DNA of 64,000 nt from Oscillospiraceae bacterium (GTDB lineage: Bacteria > Bacillota > Clostridia > Oscillospirales > Ruminococcaceae), in contig JAFYQD010000009.1 in assembly GCA_017547245.1 (NCBI GenBank), positions 16,802 through 80,801 on the forward strand. The letters run 5' to 3'. Of this stretch, positions 35,969-44,722 are shown piece by piece. Position 1 is the stretch's first letter. Every line of letters starts with the position of its first letter. The notes below the pieces were generated by a model that did not search any database, was not told the origin of the DNA, and was given only the letters and a program-made list of their open reading frames with translations. A program made the translations under genes and the position numbers.

Positions 35969-37540
35969 TTAAACTGCGTGGTCACGCAGAAGTTTGTATT
36001 CAATGGAATCACGAAGGGCCTGCCAGCTGGCATCGATGATGTCGGCCGAAACCCCCACGGTGGTCCAGGTGCTTTCACCATCGGTGGAAACGATGAGAAC
36101 ACGTACCGGAGCAGCGGTTGCCGCTGCACTTTCGATAACACGCACCTTAAAGTCGACCAGACGCACCTTGTGCAGCGAAGGATAGAATACCTCCAGCGCA
36201 CGGCGCAGCGCCACGTCCAGTGCATGAACAGGGCCGTCGCCTTCTGCGGCGGTCATTTCAATGCGGTCATCCACCTTTACCTTTACGGTAGCCATGGCAG
36301 AACGTTCCACATGAACAGCAGGCTGTTCGCCCAGAATTTTGAAGTATTCCAGCTCAAAGGCAGGGCGATATTTACCCAGATATTTGAGTGCAAAAATTTC
36401 AAGGCTGGCATCGGCCGATTCGAACTGATAGCCTTCCAGTTCACGCTCCTTCAGCATCTCGATAAACTCTGCGGTTTCAATGCTGTTGCGGGTGATGGAA
36501 GAATCCAGCTCGCTCATACGGGCGGCAATGGCGGTACGGCCCGAAACCTCGCTGAGCAGCAGGTTGCGGCTGTTGCCCACCTGGTCGGGATCAATATGTT
36601 CAAAGGAATGGGGATTCTTGGTAACGCCGTCCACATGCATGCCGCCCTTGTGGGCAAATGCACTTTTGCCTACATAAGGCAGACTGCCCGGCAGCATGAG
36701 GTTGGCCACTTCGGCAATATATCGGGCGGTTTTGGTCAGGCGCTTCATCTTTTCGGGAGGAATGCACTCGTAACCGCATTTGAGCTGCAGGTTGGCGATG
36801 ATGGTGGAAAGATTGGCGTTGCCGCAGCGCTCGCCAAAACCGATGTAAGTGCCCTGTACATGGGTAGCACCGGCTTCCACAGCCATCATGCTGTTGGCAA
36901 CAGCGCAGCCGATATCGTTGTGGCAATGTACACCCACAGCGGTATCCACCTGTTCCACAACAATTTTGGTGATTTGCGCAACTTCCGAGGGGAAAGCCGC
37001 ACCGTTGGTGTCGCACAGCACAACGCACTCTGCGCCGGCCTGTGCTGCCGCCTGAACGGTTTTCAGCGCATACTCAGGGTTGGCCTTATATCCGTCAAAA
37101 AAGTGTTCTGCGTCGTAAATTACCTCTTTGCCGTGATCCTTAAAAAAGCGCACGGTGTCGGAGATCATGGCAAGGTTTTCTTCCAAAGTGGTGCCCAGAA
37201 CCTGAGAAACATGCATATCCCAGCTTTTGCCGAAAATGCAGACCGCCTTGGTTCCGGCCTCCAGCAGGCTGAGGCAGCCTTTATCCTGTTCGGCAGTAAT
37301 GCTGTGGTGGCGAGTAGAACCAAAGGCCACCAGTGTGGCATGACGAAGTTGCATCTTTTCCACTGCATGGAAAAACTCGGCATCCTTGGGGTTAGAGAAG
37401 GGATTGCCGGCCTCAATATAGCTGATACCCAGCTTATCCAGTTTTGTTACGATATTCAGTTTATCTTCCAGCGAAAAGCTGATGCCCTCACCTTGGGCAC
37501 CGTCGCGCAGGGTCGTATCCAAAATTTTTACCGTTTTCAT
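35969..37540 (-). CDS. cimA: (R)-citramalate synthase
   Basis: Joins pyruvate and acetyl-CoA to citramalate, the first step of the threonine-independent route to isoleucine. 523 residues from ATG 37540. The HMGL-like TIM barrel opens with KILDTTLRDGAQGEGISFSL, and later shows HCHNDIGCAVANSMMAVEAG and GTYIGFGERCGNANL; the C-terminal ~120 residues are a LeuA-type regulatory dimer domain (DGPVHALDVALRRAL). The GAQGEG catalytic motif and length fit the CimA/LeuA2 group rather than isopropylmalate synthase. It is monocistronic. Feedback inhibition by isoleucine is expected from the family. Confidence 0.93.
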   Translation of the reverse strand: MKTVKILDTTLRDGAQGEGISFSLEDKLNIVTKLDKLGISYIEAGNPFSNPKDAEFFHAVEKMQLRHATLVAFGSTRHHSITAEQDKGCLSLLEAGTKAVCIFGKSWDMHVSQVLGTTLEENLAMISDTVRFFKDHGKEVIYDAEHFFDGYKANPEYALKTVQAAAQAGAECVVLCDTNGAAFPSEVAQITKIVVEQVDTAVGVHCHNDIGCAVANSMMAVEAGATHVQGTYIGFGERCGNANLSTIIANLQLKCGYECIPPEKMKRLTKTARYIAEVANLMLPGSLPYVGKSAFAHKGGMHVDGVTKNPHSFEHIDPDQVGNSRNLLLSEVSGRTAIAARMSELDSSITRNSIETAEFIEMLKERELEGYQFESADASLEIFALKYLGKYRPAFELEYFKILGEQPAVHVERSAMATVKVKVDDRIEMTAAEGDGPVHALDVALRRALEVFYPSLHKVRLVDFKVRVIESAAATAAPVRVLIVSTDGESTWTTVGVSADIIDASWQALRDSIEYKLLRDHAV

Positions 37541-37630
37541 TCCCGCGAAAACCTCCATGGTGGATAGTACCATCATTGTACATATTTTGACGGCCGAATG
37601 CAACCCACAAGGCAACGAAAACATTTAAAC

Positions 37631-37666
37631 AGACAACCCGGCGGAGTTCTATCCGCCGGGTTGTCT
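37631..37666 (-). terminator. Terminator of hppA
   Basis: A 15-bp perfect stem, AGACAACCCGGCGGA (37631-37645) and its complement (37652-37666), six-base loop. The T-tract on the minus side is short (GTTTAAATG), but the stem is very stable. It also lies just upstream of cimA. Confidence 0.75.
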
Positions 37667-37699
37667 GTGGTCTATTTTCAAATTATGAAGGGTATCAAA

Positions 37700-39778
37700 T
37701 TAAAACAGGCTGAAGTTGATGAATACCGAAGCAAATACGATGGCAACGATAGACAGCAGCTTGATCAGAATGTTGATGGAAGGACCGGAGGTATCCTTGA
37801 AGGGGTCACCTACGGTATCGCCAACAACAGCAGCCTTGTGGCAATCGGAGCCCTTGCCGCCGTGGTGGCCGCCTTCGATGTACTTCTTGGCATTATCCCA
37901 AGCGCCGCCGGCGTTGGACATCATGATGGCCAGAGCAAAACCGGAAATGGTAGCGCCAGCCAGCATACCGGCAACACCGTTTACGCCCAGAACCAGGCCA
38001 ACGATGATGGGGCAAACCAGAGTGAGGATAGCGGGAGCCATCATTTCCTTCTGGGAAGCCTTGGTGCACAGGTCAACACAGGTGGTGTAGTCAGGCTTGC
38101 CTTCACCGGTCATGATGCCGGCGATTTCACGGAACTGACGACGAACTTCGATAACGATGCTCTGGGCAGCACGGCCAACCGATTCCATGGTCATGGCACC
38201 GAAAACGAAGGGCAGCATAGCGCCAACGAACAGGCCAACCAGAACAGCAGGATTGATGATGCTCAGGTCGAATACAAAGTCGGGCTTGATGGTCTTGACC
38301 TGATCAACAAAGGAAGCGATCAGAGCCAGAGCGGTAAGAGCAGCGGAGCCGATGGCAAAGCCCTTGCCGGTAGCGGCAGTGGTGTTGCCCAGGGCGTCCA
38401 GAGCGTCGGTACGTTCACGAACCTGGGGTTCCAGGCCGGCCATTTCGGCAATGCCGCCGGCGTTATCGGCTACGGGGCCGTAAGCGTCGGTAGCCAGGGT
38501 GATGCCCAGGGTGGACAGCATGCCAACAGCAGACATACCAATACCAAACATGCCGTTGTCGCCGCCGCCGGGGGCAAAGTAAGCGATCAGAACAGCGATG
38601 CCAACAATGATTACAGGGATAGCGGTGGAAACCATGCCCAGGCTGAGGCCGCCGATGATGATGGTGGCAGAACCGGTTTCAGAGTTGCCGGCCAGCTTCT
38701 GGGTGGGCTTGAAAGTATCGGAAGTGTAGTATTCGGTGATCTTGCCGATCAGTACACCGGCAATCAGACCGGCCAGAATGGCAACATAGATGCCCATATT
38801 GCCTTCACCCAGGCAGATGTTTACCAGGAAGTAAGCAGCAACAGCTACGATGATGGAGCTGATGTTGGTGCCGCGGCTCAGGGTCTTGAGCAGGTTCTTC
38901 TGAGAAGCATCTTCACCGGTCTTTACAAAGAAGGTGCCGATGATGGAAGCGAGAATGCCAACGGCGGAAAGAGCCATGGGCAGAGCAAAACCGGCAATGC
39001 CATAGCCGGCAGCAACACCCAGAGCAGCAGCCGAAATACGGGCGCCTGCATAGGATTCATACAGGTCGCTGCCCATACCGGCAACGTCGCCTACGTTATC
39101 GCCTACGTTGTCGGCAATAACAGCGGGGTTACGGGGGTCATCTTCGGGGATACCGGCTTCAACCTTACCAACCAGGTCAGCGCCAACGTCAGCAGCCTTG
39201 GTAAAGATACCGCCGCCAACACGGGCAAACAGAGCCATGGCCGAAGCACCCATACCAAAGGTTACCATGGGGGTGGCAATAGCCTGGGCACGGGTTACGG
39301 GGTCGAGGTCACGGAACCACCAGTTGAGGAAGTAGTACCAGATAGCGGTATCCAGCATACCCAGACCAACTACAACAAAGCCCATAACAGCACCGGCAGA
39401 GAATGCTATGTTCAGGCCCTTGTTCAGGGAGTTACGTGCAGCATTGGCGGTACGTGCGTTGGCGTTGGTGGCAATCTTCATGCCAAAGTAGCCGGAAAGG
39501 GCGGAGAAGAAACCGCCGGTAATAAAAGCAACGGGAATAAAAGCATTAACATAGCCCAGGAAGGCCAGAACGGTCAGAACGGCAACTACAATGGCAAATA
39601 CCACTGCAACACCCTTATACTGACGAGCCAGGAAGGCATTGGCACCGGTACGGATATAGCCGGCCAGTTCCTTCATGCGGTCAGTACCTTCGCTTTCTTT
39701 CATGACGCGCTTTGCCAGAATCAGTGCGAAAATAATGGCAGCGGCAGCGCCAATGGGGGTCAAAAACATCAGATCCAT
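37700..39778 (-). CDS. hppA: Membrane-bound pyrophosphatase, K+-dependent type
   Basis: Hydrolyses cytoplasmic PPi and pumps Na+ and/or H+ outward. 692 residues, about 16 membrane segments. Catalytic motifs: DVGADLVGKVEAGIPEDDPR (substrate site) followed by NPAVIADNVGDNVGDVAGMG, and near the end DTVGDPFKDTSGPSINI. The subtype marker reads GNTTAATGKGFAIGSAALTA: Ala follows NTT where K+-independent proton pumps have Lys, so this is the K+-dependent class. Na+ and H+ transport cannot be distinguished with certainty here. Monocistronic, with a promoter at 39837-39865. Confidence 0.96.
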   Translation of the reverse strand: MDLMFLTPIGAAAAIIFALILAKRVMKESEGTDRMKELAGYIRTGANAFLARQYKGVAVVFAIVVAVLTVLAFLGYVNAFIPVAFITGGFFSALSGYFGMKIATNANARTANAARNSLNKGLNIAFSAGAVMGFVVVGLGMLDTAIWYYFLNWWFRDLDPVTRAQAIATPMVTFGMGASAMALFARVGGGIFTKAADVGADLVGKVEAGIPEDDPRNPAVIADNVGDNVGDVAGMGSDLYESYAGARISAAALGVAAGYGIAGFALPMALSAVGILASIIGTFFVKTGEDASQKNLLKTLSRGTNISSIIVAVAAYFLVNICLGEGNMGIYVAILAGLIAGVLIGKITEYYTSDTFKPTQKLAGNSETGSATIIIGGLSLGMVSTAIPVIIVGIAVLIAYFAPGGGDNGMFGIGMSAVGMLSTLGITLATDAYGPVADNAGGIAEMAGLEPQVRERTDALDALGNTTAATGKGFAIGSAALTALALIASFVDQVKTIKPDFVFDLSIINPAVLVGLFVGAMLPFVFGAMTMESVGRAAQSIVIEVRRQFREIAGIMTGEGKPDYTTCVDLCTKASQKEMMAPAILTLVCPIIVGLVLGVNGVAGMLAGATISGFALAIMMSNAGGAWDNAKKYIEGGHHGGKGSDCHKAAVVGDTVGDPFKDTSGPSINILIKLLSIVAIVFASVFINFSLF

Positions 39779-39836
39779 GTGATACCCTCTTTTCTCTCGT
39801 TCAGAATGTTTGAAAACTCGATGGTTAACAATTGTT

Positions 39837-39865
39837 ATGCTACTTCATTTATGATTACTTGTCAA
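39837..39865 (-). promoter_or_regulatory. Promoter of hppA
   Basis: On the minus strand: consensus TTGACA (39860-39865), 17-bp spacer, TAGCAT (39837-39842), about 58 bp before the start codon. Confidence 0.72.
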
Positions 39866-40047
39866 TATACAAATCATCTAAAACTGTAGTTTATGAATTA
39901 TAATCCTGCATATTTTCAGTATTTAGTTCATTTTTCGTTGATTTGGGGTGTATAACGGTTTATTTTTGCAATTTCCCTAAACTAAAAATTCATTATTTGC
40001 ATTTGTATATAAATATTCTCAAATGCAAACTTACAACCATGAAACAT

Positions 40048-40076
40048 TTGACTCAACCGTCTAAAAAGACTACAAT
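40048..40076 (+). promoter_or_regulatory. Promoter of the chromate-transporter pair and nth
   Basis: TTGACT (40048-40053), 17-bp spacer, TACAAT (40071-40076), 31 bp before the GTG start at 40108. Confidence 0.78.
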
Positions 40077-40107
40077 AGATTAAAATCAACCCGAAAGGAA
40101 CGTTCCT

Positions 40108-40683
40108 GTGAAAAACGCATCTTCAACCAACAAATACTGGGAACTTTTTTCCACTTTTTTTAAGATAGGAGCCTTTACCTTTGGCGGCGGTTATGCCATG
40201 ATACCGCTTATTCAGCGTGAAACGGTAGAAAACCACGAATGGATTTCGGAAGAAGACATGATGAATATGGTGGCCATTGCCGAATCGACCCCCGGTGTAC
40301 TGGCGGTAAACAGCGCCACCTTTGTGGGCTGCCGTGTTGCAGGCTTCTGGGGTGCCGTATGCGCCACCTTTGGCGTGGTGCTTCCCTCCTTTGTTCTTAT
40401 CTGCATCCTCAGCCTCTTCTACCTCAGCTTTCTGCAGAACAAATGGGTGGCTGCAGCTTTCAGCGGTATCCGCTGCGCTGTGGTTTTGCTGATGGCCAAC
40501 GCTGTGGTCAAGCTTTCCAAACAGGTCGAGTTCTCCTTTATATATATACTGCTGGCCGTACTGGCCTTTGTGCTGGCTGTCTTTACCAACATTGACACCA
40601 TCCTGATTCTGATTGCAGCCGGAGTCATCGGCGTATTCTATGCCACATGGAAGAAAAACAGCACCGACCGAAAGGAGGCCTAG
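40108..40683 (+). CDS. Chromate transporter family protein, first half-size subunit
   Basis: 191 residues forming one CHR domain of about five or six membrane segments. The opening FKIGAFTFGGGYAMIPLIQR and the loop AIAESTPGVLAVNSATFVGC are the family's signature. Short CHR proteins come as tandem pairs that assemble into one carrier; the second half is the next gene. The substrate in anaerobic Clostridia is uncertain: the family is named for chromate efflux, but sulfate-like anions are possible. GTG 40108 is the start, with GAAAGGAACG upstream. Confidence 0.92.
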   Translation: MKNASSTNKYWELFSTFFKIGAFTFGGGYAMIPLIQRETVENHEWISEEDMMNMVAIAESTPGVLAVNSATFVGCRVAGFWGAVCATFGVVLPSFVLICILSLFYLSFLQNKWVAAAFSGIRCAVVLLMANAVVKLSKQVEFSFIYILLAVLAFVLAVFTNIDTILILIAAGVIGVFYATWKKNSTDRKEA

Positions 40684-40687
40684 TAAC

Positions 40688-41272
40688 ATGGCAGCTTTTC
40701 TGGAAATGTTCTGGGTTTTCTTTAAGATAGGTCTTTTCACCATTGGCGGCGGCTATGCCATGATACCCATGATCACCGACCAGGTGGTGGGCAAAGGCTG
40801 GCTTTCCCTTCCCCAACTGATTGACTTCATTGCCGTAAGCGAAAGCACCCCCGGCCCCTTTGCCGTAAACATTGCCACCTTTGTGGGCATGGAACAGGCA
40901 GGTGTTCTTGGGGCAATCTTTACCACACTTGGTGTAATACTCCCCTCGTTTATTATTATCTACCTTATCTCAACCCTGTTTTATGACCGTTTTATCGGCA
41001 ACCACATTGTGCAGGGGGCCCTTTCGGGCATTCGTCCTGCGGTGCTGGGGCTGATTGCCTCGGCAGCACTGACCGTACTGCTGAGCGCCGTTTTCGGCGG
41101 AGCTGAAATCACCCAGGGCGTGGGAGCTTTGATAGAAGGCTTCCGCCTGCCCAGCCTGATTATTCTGCTGATCCTTATTGTAATCAAGCGTTTTAAGAAA
41201 AAGATTCATCCCATCCTGCTTATTTCTGTTGCGGCAGCACTGGGTATTCTGTTCAGCCTTCTTCCCTTCTGA
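40688..41272 (+). CDS. Chromate transporter family protein, second half-size subunit
   Basis: 194 residues, one CHR domain, homologous to the preceding gene: FKIGLFTIGGGYAMIPMITD and AVSESTPGPFAVNIATFVGM. ATG 40688 follows the first subunit's stop by 4 bp, with AAAGGAGG at 40671-40678 inside the first gene. The two probably form a heterodimer in the membrane. Downstream nth begins 15 bp after its end, apparently in the same transcript. Confidence 0.92.
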   Translation: MAAFLEMFWVFFKIGLFTIGGGYAMIPMITDQVVGKGWLSLPQLIDFIAVSESTPGPFAVNIATFVGMEQAGVLGAIFTTLGVILPSFIIIYLISTLFYDRFIGNHIVQGALSGIRPAVLGLIASAALTVLLSAVFGGAEITQGVGALIEGFRLPSLIILLILIVIKRFKKKIHPILLISVAAALGILFSLLPF

Positions 41273-41287
41273 TTGAAAGGAGACCAT

Positions 41288-41968
41288 ATGAAACACTCCA
41301 AAAAGTCTTTGCGCGAGCGTGCGGTAAAAATTGTTGACGCGCTGGAGCAGGTTTACCCTGCCAAATGCTCGCTGGATTATACCAAACCCCATGAACTGCT
41401 GATTGCCGTCCGCCTTTCGGCACAATGCACCGACGCCCGTGTAAACATGGTCACCGGTGACCTGTTTGCTGCCTATCCTACGCCTCAGGCATTTGCCGAA
41501 GCCAAAGTAGAGGATGTGGAAGAACTGATCAAATCCTGCGGACTCTATAAAACCAAGGCCAAAGACCTTGTGGGCATTGGCAGGATGCTGGTGGAGGACT
41601 ATAACGGTGTTGTCCCCGATACCATTGAGGAGCTGGTTAAGCTGCCCGGTGTTGGCCGCAAAACCGCCAACCTTGTGGTGGGTGACATCTACGGCAAACC
41701 TGCCGTAGTCTGCGACACCCATTGCATCCGCATCACTAACCTGCTGGGCCTGACCGAAGGCAAAGACCCGTTGAAGGTGGAAATGCAGCTTCGTGACATT
41801 CTGCCCATGGAACGGGCCAACGATTTCTGTCATCGTCTGGTGCTGTTTGGCCGTGACACCTGCATTGCACGCCGTCCCCAGTGCCAAAACTGTCCGCTGA
41901 AGGAACTGTGCGACTATGGAAAGAATCCGCAACCTGCAGCCAAAAAGAAAACCGAAGCCAAAAAATGA
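41288..41968 (+). CDS. nth: Endonuclease III
   Basis: Base-excision-repair DNA glycosylase/AP lyase for oxidised pyrimidines. 226 residues. Helix-hairpin-helix LPGVGRKTANLVVGDI holds the catalytic Lys; CDTHCIRITNLLGL holds the catalytic Asp; the [4Fe-4S] cluster Cys pattern C-x6-C-x2-C-x5-C is complete in CIARRPQCQNCPLKELC. A Lys/Ala-rich tail follows. ATG 41288 has AAAGGAG upstream. Confidence 0.96.
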   Translation: MKHSKKSLRERAVKIVDALEQVYPAKCSLDYTKPHELLIAVRLSAQCTDARVNMVTGDLFAAYPTPQAFAEAKVEDVEELIKSCGLYKTKAKDLVGIGRMLVEDYNGVVPDTIEELVKLPGVGRKTANLVVGDIYGKPAVVCDTHCIRITNLLGLTEGKDPLKVEMQLRDILPMERANDFCHRLVLFGRDTCIARRPQCQNCPLKELCDYGKNPQPAAKKKTEAKK

Positions 41969-41976
41969 AAACATAA

Positions 41977-42010
41977 AAGCCCCCATCCAAACGGATGGGG
42001 GCTTGCTTTT
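41977..42010. terminator. Bidirectional terminator between nth and the DEAD-box gene
   Basis: A 12-bp stem, AAGCCCCCATCC (41977-41988) with GGATGGGGGCTT (41993-42004), AAAC loop, T-rich on both outer sides. Confidence 0.88.
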
Positions 42011-43155
42011 TACCAAAGGGAGTCAACCAGCTTCATGGTGTCCTTGACCACAGGGGCAAGTTCAATCACTTCGCTGTGGGTCAGGGTGAGCATGCGGCGC
42101 ATCTTTGTTTCTTCTTCGGCAGAATAGAACAGATAGGAAACGCCGGTTTTCTGGGCACGGCCGGTACGGCCGATGCGGTGGATGTAGTATTCGTTTTCCT
42201 GAGGCATATCGTAGTTGAATACGGCCTCCACATCGTCCACGTCGATGCCGCGTGCCGCAACGTCGGTGGCAATCAGCATATGGAATTTGCCATCCTTGAA
42301 CTTGGCAAGAATGGAGTTGCGTTCCGACTGCTTCATATCACCGTGGATGCATTCGGCCTTCAGGCCCTTTTCGGCCAACTGTTCGCTGAGGCGAGCGGTG
42401 GTGTACTTGGTGTTGCAGAAGACCATAACCCGGGTAAAGCCTTCGCTTTCCATCAGGCTGCACAGGTTTGCCAGCTTCTGGCGGCCCATGCACTTCATGA
42501 TATACTGCTTGATCTGGGGACGGCTTTCTTCCACAGGACGCACGGTAACTTCTTCGGCATCACGCTGGTACATCCAACCGATATCCATAACCTCACGGCT
42601 GATGGTAGCCGAGAACATTGCCACCTGCCGGCGGGCAGGCATGCTGTCAATCAGTTTGCGTACATCCTGATAAAAGCCCATGCTGAGCATTTCGTCGGCT
42701 TCGTCCAAAACAATGGTGGTAACCTTATTCAGGTTTACGTTGCGGCGCTTCATATGGTCCATCAGACGGCCGGGGGTGGCAACCACAATTTGGGCGCCCT
42801 TTTTGAAGCCTTCAATCTGTTTGCCCATGGGCATGCCGCCGGTGGCTGCCACAATGCGCAGGCCGGGCAGGAACTGGGAAAGTTCACGAAGTTCATCACG
42901 GATCTGCATGGCAAGTTCACGGGTGGGGGCCAGAATAACCGCCTGGGGATAATTGGCTTTGCGGTCAATTTTTTCGATGATGGGAACACCAAAGGCCACG
43001 GTTTTGCCGGTGCCGGTGGGGGCCTTGGCAATGATGTCCTTGCCCTGCTGCATCACAGGGATGGCGTTCTGCTGGATTTCGGTAAGGGCAGTAAAGCCCA
43101 TGGCATCCAATGCCTTCTGTATTTCGGGAATTATGTTAATGGACAGGTCGGTCAA
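42010..43155 (-). CDS. DEAD-box ATP-dependent RNA helicase
   Basis: 381 residues comprising only the two RecA-like helicase domains, without the long C-terminal RNA-binding extension of CshA or DbpA. Motifs: Q motif (FTALTEIQQNAIPVM), I APTGTGKT, Ia PTRELAMQ, II DEADEMLSMGF, III SATI, V TDVAARGIDVDDVEAVFNYD, VI HRIGRTGRA. It probably unwinds rRNA or mRNA in ribosome assembly or cold adaptation (family knowledge). The start is TTG 43155, where AAAGGAAAG lies upstream and the N-terminus MTDLSINIIPEIQKALDAMG fits the family. Confidence 0.95.
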   Translation of the reverse strand: MTDLSINIIPEIQKALDAMGFTALTEIQQNAIPVMQQGKDIIAKAPTGTGKTVAFGVPIIEKIDRKANYPQAVILAPTRELAMQIRDELRELSQFLPGLRIVAATGGMPMGKQIEGFKKGAQIVVATPGRLMDHMKRRNVNLNKVTTIVLDEADEMLSMGFYQDVRKLIDSMPARRQVAMFSATISREVMDIGWMYQRDAEEVTVRPVEESRPQIKQYIMKCMGRQKLANLCSLMESEGFTRVMVFCNTKYTTARLSEQLAEKGLKAECIHGDMKQSERNSILAKFKDGKFHMLIATDVAARGIDVDDVEAVFNYDMPQENEYYIHRIGRTGRAQKTGVSYLFYSAEEETKMRRMLTLTHSEVIELAPVVKDTMKLVDSLW

Positions 43156-43268
43156 ATTGATTCTTTCCTTTCATTTTTTGGCTTATGCCTGCGTTTTCTC
43201 GCTATTGTTCTTTCTATTTAATCGCAGCCATTATACCAAAAACAGTTGTGGTTGTCCAATGCCAAAAA

Positions 43269-43655
43269 TCAGCCTTCAAAGCGTCTGCGCAGCCGTCGGC
43301 ACAGCACCATAACAGGCAGACAAAGCAGACACCACAGCGCCGAATAAAGGAGGCAAATCTGTCCCTTGAAGTGAAACGGCTGGTTGGAATAATCCCACAC
43401 CTTCATTTTAAGCAGCCTGTTGAACATCAGTCCTGCCGAAAGCTCCACCATGGTAATAACACCACCTCCTGCCAGACACTGCTTCCACAGCCGCAGATGG
43501 GATATTTTCCGGCTGAGGCGATAAAGCAGACCAAAGCAAACTCCACCCGTAGCGGTCATGGTCCAGCTGGTGTACCCTCTCCACAACAGTTCCAGGGCGG
43601 TATAGCCCACCGACCCCACCACATAAACCAATGCATTTTCTTTTTTGCCGAGCAT
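43269..43655 (-). CDS. CmpB-like putative ABC-transporter type IV membrane protein
   Basis: 128 residues with about four membrane segments. The C-terminal part VELSAGLMFNRLLKMKVWDY followed by SNQPFHFKGQICLLYSALW matches the PF06541 family (putative ABC-transporter type IV), common in Firmicutes and of unknown function. No ATPase gene is adjacent. It is shorter than many members, which have duplicated domains, but appears complete: ATG 43655, with AAGGGAAG upstream. Monocistronic. Confidence 0.8.
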   Translation of the reverse strand: MLGKKENALVYVVGSVGYTALELLWRGYTSWTMTATGGVCFGLLYRLSRKISHLRLWKQCLAGGGVITMVELSAGLMFNRLLKMKVWDYSNQPFHFKGQICLLYSALWCLLCLPVMVLCRRLRRRFEG

Positions 43656-43714
43656 AATGGCAGCACTTCCCTTCTGTTTGGATTAGTGTTGCCGCCCAAA
43701 AACAAAATAGTCCC

Positions 43715-43743
43715 TTGGTTTTATGTCAGCCGCATGGTAAACT
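43715..43743 (+). promoter_or_regulatory. Promoter of trmD
   Basis: TTGGTT (43715-43720), 17-bp spacer, TAAACT (43738-43743), 40 bp before the start codon. Confidence 0.5.
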
Positions 43744-43783
43744 GTATTGCAGAAAAGCATTGCATTCAAGAAAGGAAAAGCGT

Positions 43784-44518
43784 ATGAAGATTTCGGTTCT
43801 CACCATCTTCCCCGAAAGCTTTGAAAGCTTTTTGGCCACACCGGTGGTCAAGCGTGCCATTGACAAGGGATTGGCTGAAATAGAAATTGTAGACCTGCGT
43901 GAATATGCCGGCGGAAGCTTCCGCCACATTGACGATTCCCCCTATGGCGGCGGACCGGGTATGATAATGCGCTGCCAGCCCATTCTGGATGCTCTTGCCG
44001 CAGCACGCACCCAACAAAGCCACGCCGTTATGCTTTCCCCCAAGGGGCGGCGGTATGACCAGAAGTGCGCACGCCGCTATGCCGCCATGGACCACATTAT
44101 ACTGTTGTGCGGTCATTATGAGGGGATCGACGCCCGTGTGGAGTCCCACTTTGACGAACAGCTTTCGCTTGGGGATTATATCCTGACCGGCGGCGAACTG
44201 GCCGCACAGGTGGTCATCGACTCGGTGGTACGCCTGCTCAAAGGGGCGCTGCGTGAAACCGCCACCACCGACGAATCCCACGAAAACGGCCTGCTGGAAT
44301 ATCCCCAGTATACCCATCCCGCTGTTTATGAGGGTGAGGCTGTACCGGAAGTACTGCTTTCAGGCAACCACAAAGCCATAGAAGACTGGCGCCGCACACA
44401 GGCACTGCTTATCACCCGCCAAAACCGCCCCGACCTGTTTGAGGCCTATCCCCTTTCGAACCATGACAAAGAACTGCTGAAAACCGCAGACCAAAAAGCA
44501 GACCAAGCTCTTGAATAA
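43784..44518 (+). CDS. trmD: tRNA (guanine-37-N1)-methyltransferase
   Basis: SAM-dependent SPOUT-class enzyme that methylates G37 next to the anticodon and prevents +1 frameshifting. 244 residues from ATG 43784. Visible: ISVLTIFPESFESF, DDSPYGGGPGMIMRCQPILD, the knot region LLCGHYEGIDARV and LGDYILTGGELAAQVVIDSV, and the C-terminal PQYTHPAVYEGEAVPEVLLS. Elsewhere in Firmicutes it follows rpsP-rimM; here it is alone, with its own promoter and terminator. Confidence 0.97.
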   Translation: MKISVLTIFPESFESFLATPVVKRAIDKGLAEIEIVDLREYAGGSFRHIDDSPYGGGPGMIMRCQPILDALAAARTQQSHAVMLSPKGRRYDQKCARRYAAMDHIILLCGHYEGIDARVESHFDEQLSLGDYILTGGELAAQVVIDSVVRLLKGALRETATTDESHENGLLEYPQYTHPAVYEGEAVPEVLLSGNHKAIEDWRRTQALLITRQNRPDLFEAYPLSNHDKELLKTADQKADQALE

Positions 44519-44531
44519 CTTTCATAGATTT

Positions 44532-44571
44532 AAGCCGAGTGTTTTCCCGATGGAATGCACTCGGCTTTTTT
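44532..44571 (+). terminator. Terminator of trmD
   Basis: AAGCCGAGTG (44532-44541) pairs with CACTCGGCTT (44558-44567), inner TTCC/GGAA stem, followed by TTTTT. Confidence 0.88.
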
Positions 44572-44583
44572 GAACTAAAAATA

Positions 44584-44649
44584 GGAGCATAGCCAAAGAT
44601 ACATATATATGCTCCATTTTCATTGTAATTTTCCTATGGTTTTCATAGG
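44584..44649. promoter_or_regulatory. Inverted repeats upstream of the LysR gene
   Basis: Two inverted repeats: GGAGCAT (44584-44590) with ATGCTCC (44609-44615), and CCTATG (44633-44638) with CATAGG (44644-44649). They lie upstream of the lysR promoter and are candidates for autoregulatory LysR binding, although the usual T-N11-A pattern was not confirmed. Confidence 0.35.
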
Positions 44650-44668
44650 ATTTGCCTATTGAATTCCC

Positions 44669-44697
44669 GGCACAATCATAATATAATTTGGTAAGTA
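44669..44697 (+). promoter_or_regulatory. Promoter of the LysR gene
   Basis: TTGAAT (44669-44674), 17-bp spacer, consensus TATAAT (44692-44697). Confidence 0.75.
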
Positions 44698-44722
44698 TTA
44701 GAAAAGCAGGAGAATTTTTGCT

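Larger units (their letters stand above)
39779..40107. other. Divergent intergenic region of 329 bp between hppA and the chromate-transporter pair
   Basis: AT-rich DNA holding the two divergent promoters listed separately. Between them (39866-40047) I see no coding frame, no strong hairpin and no recognised riboswitch. Confidence 0.8.

Noticed and set aside
37598-39889. A 763-codon plus-strand frame rich in Gly, Asn and Ser
   Set aside because: Antisense of hppA; its odd composition mirrors the Ala/Gly/Val-rich membrane protein.
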